From contig NZ_CP041244.1 in NCBI RefSeq assembly GCF_006547145.1, positions 310,001 to 374,000 of the forward strand: 64,000 nucleotides of DNA, in the 5' to 3' direction. Positions 57,986-64,000 of this stretch are shown in pieces (position 1 is the first letter of the stretch; each line of letters begins with the position of its first letter). The notes beneath the pieces are model-generated. The model was not told where the DNA came from and did not search any database. It saw only the letters and a list, made by a program, of their open reading frames with translations. The position numbers and the translations under genes were made by a program. The stretch is from Actinomadura sp. WMMA1423. GTDB lineage: Bacteria > Actinomycetota > Actinomycetes > Streptosporangiales > Streptosporangiaceae.

Positions 57986-58932
57986 GGCGCCACCTCGACC
58001 ACCGCGGGGCCCTCCAGGTGGGCCTGCGCGGCGAGCGCCCGCTCGTGCCAGGGCCCGCCGGGCACCTCCCAGCGGCGCAGCGCCTCCTCGTCGACCTCCG
58101 GCCGGCGCACCTCGACCTCCCCCGCCGCCGGGCGCAGCGGGTCGCGCACGACGTCGCCCTCCAGCAGCGACAGGGTGCCCAGCCCGCACGCGTACCGCAG
58201 TTCCGGCAGCGCGGCGGCCAGCGCCACCCCCGCCGCCAGCCCCACCGACGTCTCCACCGCGCTCGACACCACCACCGGCAGCCCGCACGCCTCCGCGACC
58301 CGCAGCGACGCCGCGACGCCGCCGAGCGGCTGCACCTTCAGCACCGCCACGTCGGCGGCGCCCGCCGCGCGCACCTTCAGCGGGTCCTCGGCGCGGCGGA
58401 TCGACTCGTCCGCGGCGATCGGCACGTCGACCCGCCGCCGCACCGCCGCCAGCTCCTCCAGCGTCGCGCAGGGCTGCTCGGCGTACTCCAGCTCCCACCG
58501 GTCGAGCGACCGGATCATCCGCGCGGCGCGGTCGACGTCCCAGCCGCCGTTCGCGTCGATCCGGACCCTGCCCCGCGGGCCGATCGCGGCGCGCACCGCC
58601 TCCACCCGCGCCAGGTCGTCGGCGTCGCTCTGGCCGCGCTCGGCGACCTTCACCTTCGCGGTCCGGCACCCGGACTCGCGGGTCATCCGAAAGGCCCGTT
58701 CCGGGTCGACCGCGGGGATCGTCGCGTTCACCGGGATCCGGTCGCGGACGGGCGCCGGCCAGCCCTCCCGCGCGGCCTCGCGGGCCGCGGCCAGCCAGCG
58801 GGCGCACTCGGCCGGGCCGTACTCGGCGAACGGCGAGAACTCCCCCCAGCCCGCGGGGCCGTGGAGCAGCGCCCCCTCCCGGCGCGTCACGCCGCGGAAC
58901 CGCGTCCGCATCGGGATGGAGTAGACCCGCAC
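57982..58932 (-). CDS. menC: o-Succinylbenzoate synthase (MenC)
   Basis: A 316-residue enolase-superfamily dehydratase. The second-strand lysine pair AKVKV, metal ligands in RIDANGGW, YAEQP and AADES, and base Lys in VLKVQPLGG are all present, in the order expected for MenC (KxK, D, E, D/E, K). GTG 58932 (VRVYSIPMRTRFRG) follows AGGGGG; a TTG 27 bp upstream is the alternative. It overlaps menD by 4 bp and follows menB by 64 bp on the same strand. Confidence 0.92.
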   Translation of the reverse strand: MRVYSIPMRTRFRGVTRREGALLHGPAGWGEFSPFAEYGPAECARWLAAAREAAREGWPAPVRDRIPVNATIPAVDPERAFRMTRESGCRTAKVKVAERGQSDADDLARVEAVRAAIGPRGRVRIDANGGWDVDRAARMIRSLDRWELEYAEQPCATLEELAAVRRRVDVPIAADESIRRAEDPLKVRAAGAADVAVLKVQPLGGVAASLRVAEACGLPVVVSSAVETSVGLAAGVALAAALPELRYACGLGTLSLLEGDVVRDPLRPAAGEVEVRRPEVDEEALRRWEVPGGPWHERALAAQAHLEGPAVVEVAP

Positions 58933-58996
58933 CCGCCGACCCCCTGACCTGACCCTCAATCACGGCGTTTCGGGCTCACACCGTGCGCTTGGACAC

Positions 58997-59896
58997 TTAG
59001 TAGTACCACGGGAAACGCGACCAATCGGGATCGCGCTTCTCCAGGAACGAGTCCCGTCCCTCGGCGGCCTCGTCGGTGCCGTAGGCCAGGCGCGTCGCCT
59101 CCCCCGCGAACACCTGCTGACCCACGAGGCCGTCGTCGACGAGGTTGAAGGCGAACTTCAGCATCCGCTGGGCGGTCGGGCTCTTGCCGTTGACCTTCCG
59201 GGCCCACTCCAGCGCCGTGGCCTCGAGCTCGGCGTGCGGGACGACGGCGTTCACCATGCCCATCCGGTGCGCGGCCTCCGCGTCGTAGGTGTCGCCCAGG
59301 AAGAAGATCTCCCGGGCGAACTTCTGCCCCACCTGCCGCGCCAGGTACGCCGAGCCGAACCCGCCGTCGAAGCTCGCCACGTCCGCGTCCGTCTGCTTGA
59401 AGCGCGCGTGCTCCCGGCTGGCGAGCGTCAGGTCGCACACCACGTGCAGGCTGTGCCCGCCCCCGGCGGCCCAGCCCGGCACCACGCAGATGACGACCTT
59501 GCCCATGAACCGGATCAGCCGCTGCACCTCCAGGATGTGCAGCCGCCCCGCCCGCGCCGGGTCGATCGTGTCGGACGTCTCGCCCTCGGCGTACTTGTAG
59601 CCGTCCCTGCCGCGGATCCGCTGGTCCCCGCCCGAGCAGAACGCCCAGCCGCCGTCCCTCGGCGAGGGCCCGTTGCCGGTCAGCAGGACGCAGCCGATGT
59701 CACTGGACATCCGCGCGTGGTCCAGCGCCCGGTACAGCTCGTCCACCGTGTGCGGGCGGAACGCGTTGCGCACCTCCGGGCGGTTGAACGCCACCCGCAC
59801 CGTCCCGTGGTCGACGGCCCGGTGGTAGGTGATGTCGGTGAAGCCGAACCCCTCGACCTCTTTCCAGGCGTCCGCGTCGAACAGCTCCGAGACCAT
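58997..59896 (-). CDS. menB: 1,4-dihydroxy-2-naphthoyl-CoA synthase (MenB)
   Basis: A 299-residue crotonase-fold enzyme closing the naphthoquinone ring. Diagnostic MenB segments: NRPEVRNAFRPHTVDELYRA, FCSGGDQRIRGRDGY, VVPGWAAGGGHSLHVVCDL (oxyanion hole), TDADVASFDGGFGSAYLAR with the catalytic Asp and Ser, and the terminal RDPDWSRFPWYY. ATG 59896 follows GAGAGGAAG. First gene of the minus-strand men operon and divergent from menE across 112 bp holding the shared TTTGAAC palindrome. Confidence 0.95.
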   Translation of the reverse strand: MVSELFDADAWKEVEGFGFTDITYHRAVDHGTVRVAFNRPEVRNAFRPHTVDELYRALDHARMSSDIGCVLLTGNGPSPRDGGWAFCSGGDQRIRGRDGYKYAEGETSDTIDPARAGRLHILEVQRLIRFMGKVVICVVPGWAAGGGHSLHVVCDLTLASREHARFKQTDADVASFDGGFGSAYLARQVGQKFAREIFFLGDTYDAEAAHRMGMVNAVVPHAELEATALEWARKVNGKSPTAQRMLKFAFNLVDDGLVGQQVFAGEATRLAYGTDEAAEGRDSFLEKRDPDWSRFPWYY

Positions 59897-59968
59897 GTCT
59901 TCCTCTCCGTCGGGCGAACGCGCCGCGGCCGGGCGCGGCGCTCGGGCCCCATTCAACCGCGCCCCGGG

Positions 59969-59999
59969 TTTGAACGCGTTCAGCGGGGTCGTCTACGCT
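59969..59999. promoter_or_regulatory. menE promoter and shared men operator
   Basis: TTTGAAC-GC-GTTCAGC (59969-59984) matches the menF palindrome in 13 of 14 arm positions... the left arm is identical and the right arm differs in its last two bases. TTGAAC serves as -35 and TACGCT (59994-59999) as -10 after 18 bp, ending 9 nt before ATG 60009. Lies in the menB-menE divergent gap. Confidence 0.55.
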
Positions 60000-60008
60000 G
60001 ACGAGGTC

Positions 60009-61172
60009 ATGGATCGCCCTCTGCACGCCGTCGTCCTGCCGCCCGGCCCCCGCCTGCTGCGGGCCCTGGCCGGCGCCCTCGACGGAGGCCCCGCGATCTG
60101 CCCCCTCTCCCCCGACCTGCCGGGCGCCGCGCTGCGCGCGCTCCTCGACGCCCTGGCGCCGGACGCGGTCGAGACCGCGGACGGCGCCGCCCCGCACTCC
60201 CCCGCCGGCGGGCGCGCCCCCCTCGACGCGGGCACGGCCGTGCTGATCGCGACGTCCGGGTCCACCGGCGCCCCCAAGTTCGTCGAGTTGTCGGCCGCCG
60301 CGCTGCGCCACTCCGCCGCCGGCACCCTCGCCCGGATCGGGGCCGGGCCGGGCGACCGCTGGCTGTGCTGCCTGCCCACCAGCCACATCTCCGGCGTCCA
60401 GGTCCTCGTCCGCGCCCTCGTCGCCGGCACCGACCCGGTCATCGCCCCCCGCTTCGACGCCGCCGCCGTCGCCGGGGCGGGCGGGCTCCACGTCTCCCTC
60501 GTCCCGACCCAGCTGCGCCGGCTGCTGGACATCGGCGCCGACCTGTCGCGGCTCGGCGCGATCGTCCTCGGCGGGGCCGCCGCCTCCCCCGGCCTGCTCG
60601 CCGAGGCGCGCGGGCGCGGCGCCCGCGTCTTCACCACCTACGGCATGAGCGAGACGTGCGGCGGCTGCGTCTACGACGGCACGCCCCTGGACGGCATGCG
60701 CGTCGCGCTCGGCGACGGCGGCCGGATCCGCCTCGCCGGCCCGTCGCTGTTCACCGGCTACCGGCTGAGGCCCGAGCTGACCGCCGCGGCCAGGGACGGC
60801 GAGTGGTTCCTCACCCAGGACCTCGGCGCGGTCGAGGACGGCCGGCTCCGCGTCCGCGGCCGCCTCGACGACGTGATCAACACCGGCGGGGAGAAGGTCG
60901 TCGCGGGCGAGATCGCCACCGTGCTGTCGCGGCACCCGAAGGTCCGCGACGTCGTCGTGGTCGGCCGGCCGGACCCCGAGTGGGGCGAGCGGGTCACCGC
61001 CGTCGTCGTCCCCGCGGCCTCCGGCCTGCCGGAGCTGACCGAGCTGCGGGCGTTCGTCCGCGAGACGATGCCCCCGTACGCGGCGCCGCGCGAGCTGGAG
61101 CTGGTGGAGGCCATCCCGCTGCTGGCGTCCGGCAAGCCCGACCGCGCCCGGCTCCGCGCCACGGCGCGCTGA
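60009..61172 (+). CDS. menE: o-Succinylbenzoate-CoA ligase (MenE)
   Basis: A 387-residue ANL-superfamily acyl-CoA ligase, short like other actinomycete MenE proteins. AMP-binding P-loop ATSGSTGAPKFVELS (about 80-94), YGMSETCGG adenine-loop, DDVINTGGEKV hinge, and the C-terminal catalytic Lys in SGKPDRARL. It activates o-succinylbenzoate for MenB. ATG 60009 lies just after a -10 box, so the mRNA is likely leaderless. Divergent from menB. Confidence 0.92.
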   Translation: MDRPLHAVVLPPGPRLLRALAGALDGGPAICPLSPDLPGAALRALLDALAPDAVETADGAAPHSPAGGRAPLDAGTAVLIATSGSTGAPKFVELSAAALRHSAAGTLARIGAGPGDRWLCCLPTSHISGVQVLVRALVAGTDPVIAPRFDAAAVAGAGGLHVSLVPTQLRRLLDIGADLSRLGAIVLGGAAASPGLLAEARGRGARVFTTYGMSETCGGCVYDGTPLDGMRVALGDGGRIRLAGPSLFTGYRLRPELTAAARDGEWFLTQDLGAVEDGRLRVRGRLDDVINTGGEKVVAGEIATVLSRHPKVRDVVVVGRPDPEWGERVTAVVVPAASGLPELTELRAFVRETMPPYAAPRELELVEAIPLLASGKPDRARLRATAR

Positions 61173-61252
61173 GCGCGGCGCACCGGCGGGGCGCGCACGG
61201 CGGGCCCCCGGCCGGCGCATGGCACGGCGACCCCCTGGGCAGAGGACGGATC

Positions 61253-62275
61253 ATGGCGTCAGACGGCGACGAGCGGCGGGACGGCGGACCGAAGGACGAG
61301 AGCCGCGTGACCGTCGCGCTCGCGTTCGCCGCCAACCTCGGCATCGCCGTCGCCAAGGTCGCCGCCGCGCTGATCACCGGGTCGGCGTCGATGGCGGCCG
61401 AGGCCGCGCACTCGATCGCCGACAGCTTCAACGAGGTGCTGCTGCTGGTGGGGCTGCGCCGCAGCGGGCGCCCCGCCGACCGCCGCCACCCGCTCGGCTA
61501 CGGCAAGGAGCGCTACATCTGGACGCTGCTCGTCGCCGTCGCGATCTTCGGGATGGGCGCGCTGTTCGCCTTCTACCAGGGGATCCAGACGCTCACCGGG
61601 CACCGCGGGGCCGGCGAGTCCGGCACGGTCGTCGGCTACGCCGTGCTCGCGGTGGCGTTCGTGCTGGAGGCGGTCTCGTGGCAGCAGGCCGTCCGGCAGG
61701 TCCGGGCCGCCGCGCGGGCGGAGGACCTGCCGCTGCGCGCCTACATCCGCCGCACCGACGAGCCCACCGCGATCAGCGTCCTGCTGGAGGACTCGGCGGC
61801 CCTGGTCGGCCTGGTCATCGCGTTCGGAGGGCTCGGCCTGCACCAGCTCACCGGGTCGGCGGCCTGGGACGCCGTGGGGTCCCTGCTCATCGGCGTGCTG
61901 CTGACCGCCGTCGCGCTCGTCCTCGGCCGCATCAACCTCAACCTGCTGATCGGCTCGCAGGCCGACCCGCGGATCGTCGCCGACGTCCGGGCGCGCCTCG
62001 GACGCGCGCCCGAGGTCGAGTGGGTCGTCGACATCGTCACCGTGACCTTCGGCGCCGACCGGATCCTCGTCTGCGCCCGGCTCGACTTCCGCGACTCGCT
62101 CACCGCCGCCGAGGTGGAGCGGGCCTGCGTCCGGATGGCCGGCGACCTGCGCGGCGCGCACGAGGAGATCGACGAGGTGTTCCTCGAGCCGGTGCCCCGC
62201 GACGACCCTGAGCTGCGCGAACGCGTCATCGCGCGTTATGGTCGGACATTGCGGCCCAAGGATTCGGAGGCGTAG
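61253..62275 (+). CDS. Cation diffusion facilitator (CDF) family metal transporter
   Basis: A 340-residue efflux protein with six transmembrane segments. TM2 carries AEAAHSIADSFNEV (His/Asp metal site), TM5 region LLEDSAALVGLVIAFGG carries the second acidic site, and the cytosolic C-terminal domain (about 240-320, VVDIVTVTFGADRILVCARL) is the regulatory metal-binding fold. ATG 61253 follows AGAGGAC. Metal could be Zn, Mn, Co or Fe; not decidable from sequence. 80 bp after menE, same strand; own promoter likely. Confidence 0.88.
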   Translation: MASDGDERRDGGPKDESRVTVALAFAANLGIAVAKVAAALITGSASMAAEAAHSIADSFNEVLLLVGLRRSGRPADRRHPLGYGKERYIWTLLVAVAIFGMGALFAFYQGIQTLTGHRGAGESGTVVGYAVLAVAFVLEAVSWQQAVRQVRAAARAEDLPLRAYIRRTDEPTAISVLLEDSAALVGLVIAFGGLGLHQLTGSAAWDAVGSLLIGVLLTAVALVLGRINLNLLIGSQADPRIVADVRARLGRAPEVEWVVDIVTVTFGADRILVCARLDFRDSLTAAEVERACVRMAGDLRGAHEEIDEVFLEPVPRDDPELRERVIARYGRTLRPKDSEA

Positions 62276-62543
62276 TGGTCTTTCTCACGTCGTCACGACC
62301 GCCGCCACGACCAGGGGCCTTTACGCAGTAAGGTCGATTCGCAGGGGTCCGGGCGGTGTGAAGCCGCCGGCTGTGGGCACCACGAACGTCTGGATCGCTC
62401 CTTTCACGATCCCCCGGCGGAGCGCCGCCCGGCGATGGGGCCGGGAACAACAGGCCCGTCCTGCGACGTTCCGTTAAGTGCGTGCGCCACGAGCGAACAC
62501 AATCCGCGCCGCACTCATACACCGAAGGGAGGGGGGTGTCCCC
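62276..62543 (+). promoter_or_regulatory. Upstream region of principal sigma factor gene
   Basis: 268 bp without a credible gene. TAAGGT (62329-62334) is a reasonable -10 but no good -35 precedes it, and a leader of about 200 nt would follow. AAGGGAGGGGGG (62525-62536) is the ribosome site. No riboswitch or terminator recognised. Confidence 0.35.
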
Positions 62544-63887
62544 ATGCCGCGAAGCGCCGTCGAGACCCCGCTCACGGAGTCGCCGAGCCCCGCGCTCAAC
62601 GACCTCCTCAAGCGTGGCCGCGCCCACGGGCGCCTCTCGCTCGACGAGGTGAGAGGGGCCTTCGAGGCCGCCGGCATCAGTCCGGCCCAGGGCCGCTCCA
62701 TCCTGCGCGAGCTGTCCGAGGCCGGCATCAGCCTGGCGGGCGAGTCCGACGCGGTCCGCAAGATGGCCGCGGCCGCCGACCACGCCGGAGGGGAGACCGC
62801 CCAGGACGCCTCCAGGGCCGCGGGCGCCGCCAAGAGGCGCACCGCCCGCAGGGGCACCGCCAAGACCGCCGGCACGGCGCCGCGGACGGGCGGCCAGGCC
62901 GACGCCCCCGTCGAGGAGGGCTTCGAGGTCACCGAGGTCGAGGTCGAGGAGACCTCCGCCGACCTCGACGACCAGTCCACCACGATGGGCGACTCCGTCC
63001 ACACCTACCTCAAGGCCATCGGGCGCCGCCAGCTCCTCACCGCCGAGCAGGAGGTCGACCTCGCCAAGCGCATCGAGGCCGGCCTGTACGCCGAGCACAA
63101 GCTGGAGACCGAGGACCTGTCCCCCGCCGTGCGCGCCGACCTGGAATGGGTCGCCGCCGACGGCCGCCGCGCCAAGGCCCACATGCTGGAGGCCAACCTC
63201 CGGCTCGTGGTGTCGGTCGCCAAGAAGTACTCCGACCGCGGCCTGTCGCTGCTGGACGTCGTCCAGGAGGGCAACCTCGGCCTGATCCGCGCCGTGGAGA
63301 AGTTCGACTACTCCAAGGGCTACAAGTTCTCCACCTACGCGATGTGGTGGATCCGCCAGGCCATCCAGCGCGGCTTCGCCGACTCGGCCCGCACGATCCG
63401 GCTGCCCGTCCACGTGCTGGAGATGCTCAGCAAGCTGAGCCGCGTCGAGCGCGACATGCACCAGCGCCTGGGCCGCGAGCCCACCCCCGAGGAGCTGGCC
63501 GCCGAGCTCGACAAGAGCCCCGAGCAGGTCCGCGAGCTGCTGCGCACCAGCCGCCAGCCGATCAGCCTGGACTCCACCATCGGCGAGGACGGCGAGACCC
63601 GGATCGGCGACCTCATCGAGGACACCGACAGCCCCGAGGCCTCGGAGCTGGTGGACCGCCAGCTCATGGCCGACCAGCTGCGCCGCACGCTCGACATCCT
63701 CTCCCCGCGCGAGGCCAAGATCATGGCGATGCGGTTCGGCCTCTACGACGGGACGCCGCGCACGCTGGACGAGATCGGCAAGGCCCTCGGGCTGACCCGC
63801 GAGCGGATCCGGCAGCTGGAGAAGGAGTCGCTGTCCAAGCTGCGGCACCCCAGCAACGCCCGGCCGCTGCTCGACTTCGCCGTCTGA
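62544..63887 (+). CDS. sigA: Principal RNA polymerase sigma factor (SigA/HrdB/RpoD)
   Basis: A 447-residue primary sigma factor. Region 1.1-like N-terminus (about 15-60), an Ala/Arg/Thr-rich spacer (about 80-130), region 1.2 (DSVHTYLKAIGRRQLLTAEQ), region 2 with LRLVVSVAKKYSDRGLSLLD, the -10 recognition stretch STYAMWWIRQAIQR, region 3 (LGREPTPEELAAELD), and region 4 ending in TRERIRQLEKESLSKLRH. ATG 62544 follows a strong purine-rich ribosome site. It directs transcription of housekeeping genes. A convergent gene lies beyond the terminator. Confidence 0.95.
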   Translation: MPRSAVETPLTESPSPALNDLLKRGRAHGRLSLDEVRGAFEAAGISPAQGRSILRELSEAGISLAGESDAVRKMAAAADHAGGETAQDASRAAGAAKRRTARRGTAKTAGTAPRTGGQADAPVEEGFEVTEVEVEETSADLDDQSTTMGDSVHTYLKAIGRRQLLTAEQEVDLAKRIEAGLYAEHKLETEDLSPAVRADLEWVAADGRRAKAHMLEANLRLVVSVAKKYSDRGLSLLDVVQEGNLGLIRAVEKFDYSKGYKFSTYAMWWIRQAIQRGFADSARTIRLPVHVLEMLSKLSRVERDMHQRLGREPTPEELAAELDKSPEQVRELLRTSRQPISLDSTIGEDGETRIGDLIEDTDSPEASELVDRQLMADQLRRTLDILSPREAKIMAMRFGLYDGTPRTLDEIGKALGLTRERIRQLEKESLSKLRHPSNARPLLDFAV

Positions 63888-63913
63888 GCCGTCGCCGGCC
63901 CGGCACATGCGGA

Positions 63914-63951
63914 AAGGGCCCGCGAGACCGTCACCGGTCCCGCGGGCCCTT
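63914..63951. terminator. Terminator after sigA
   Basis: Imperfect stem: AAGGGCCCGCG/CGCGGGCCCTT plus GACCG/CGGTC with one A-C mismatch and a 4-base TCAC loop, 26 bp after the sigA stop. Likely shared with the convergent gene. Confidence 0.75.
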
Positions 63952-63979
63952 CCGCGTTCTCCGGCACCGGGCCCGCGGC

Positions 63980-64000
63980 TCAGTCGGCGCGGCGGAACTC
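63980..64000 (-). CDS. Possible 3' end of a convergent gene
   Basis: The last 21 bp read on the minus strand as six codons (E F R R A D) and TGA. Position just beyond a terminator stem, convergent with sigA, suggests the C-terminus of a gene off the right edge. Too short to identify. Confidence 0.3.
   Translation of the reverse strand, partial: EFRRAD

Noticed and set aside
56369..58924. Open frame of 851 codons antisense to menD/menC
   Set aside because: His/Arg/Gln-rich nonsense opposite two well-identified enzymes.
57986..58963. Upstream extension fusing menC territory to the MenD frame
   Set aside because: The frame is open but its translation is low-complexity; MenC is read in another frame there and MenD has a normal GTG start coupled to it.
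62238..62477. 79-codon frame in the sigA leader
   Set aside because: Overlaps the end of the CDF gene, no ribosome site, poor codon pattern; treated as leader DNA.

Overview
The window is chromosomal DNA from a very GC-rich actinomycete. By eye GC is in the low-to-mid seventies, third codon positions are almost all G or C, and many genes start with GTG. A principal sigma factor of the HrdB/SigA type, a complete-looking menD-menC-menB-menE set for menaquinone, an F420/deazaflavin-type oxidoreductase, DUF3618/DUF3040 proteins and WYL regulators all point to Actinomycetota. A Streptosporangiales/Actinomadura-like genus is my guess, not something I could test. No rRNA, tRNA, CRISPR array, transposase or prophage was seen.

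Layout. 1-4.3 kb: a MarR regulator facing an alpha/beta hydrolase across three evenly spaced palindromes, then a TetR regulator divergent from a virginiamycin B lyase-like beta-propeller and a DHA2 drug exporter, which together look like a resistance cassette. 4.4-6.3 kb: an RNA ligase overlapping an HD-phosphoesterase/polynucleotide-kinase fusion, a compact RNA break-repair pair. 6.4-8.4 kb: three small envelope/stress proteins (holin-like, DUF3618, YihY). 8.4-19.5 kb: acetyltransferase, WYL regulator and hydrolase, secreted esterase, secreted NagZ-like GH3, AI-2E transporter, TetR/SDR pair with two operators, MarR, deazaflavin enzyme, membrane-anchored serine hydrolase. 19.6-25.9 kb: a two-component system preceded by a tandem direct repeat, then regulator/target pairs (TetR/SnoaL-like, ArsR/MFS) and a CPBP protease. 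26-34.8 kb: SigJ-like sigma factor divergent from an old-yellow-enzyme homologue, ADP-ribosylglycohydrolase, NTF2-like protein, thioesterase, an unrecognised helical protein, a TetR-controlled ABC exporter, and an EamA permease.

34.9-42 kb: a 951-residue protein with a proline-rich linker and a degraded AAA-type domain, a WYL regulator, an RsbW-like ATPase, a 548-bp structured intergenic region ending in an 18-bp stem, DUF3040, and a GHL10-type lipoprotein. 42.2-43.3 kb holds a free-standing intein-like Hint/LAGLIDADG gene without a host protein. It keeps both endonuclease aspartates but has lost the usual splice-junction residues. 43.3-49.3 kb: quinone reductase/GlxA regulator pair, a cytoplasmic HtrA-like protease, GNAT, SDR, a spermidine-synthase-like protein, BioY.

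49.5-61.2 kb is the menaquinone region. menF stands alone on the plus strand. menD, menC and menB lie on the minus strand and menE diverges from menB. menF and the menB-menE promoter region share a TTTGAAC-N2-GTTCA(A/G) palindrome that overlaps the -35 of apparently leaderless promoters. Between menF and menD lie a WYL regulator, a second serine hydrolase, a Nei-type glycosylase, a fatty acid desaturase and a PtpB-like phosphatase. 61.2-64 kb carries a CDF metal transporter and the principal sigma factor with its terminator. At least nine genes show a TANNNT-like -10 box 6-10 nt before the start codon, so leaderless transcription is a recurring theme.
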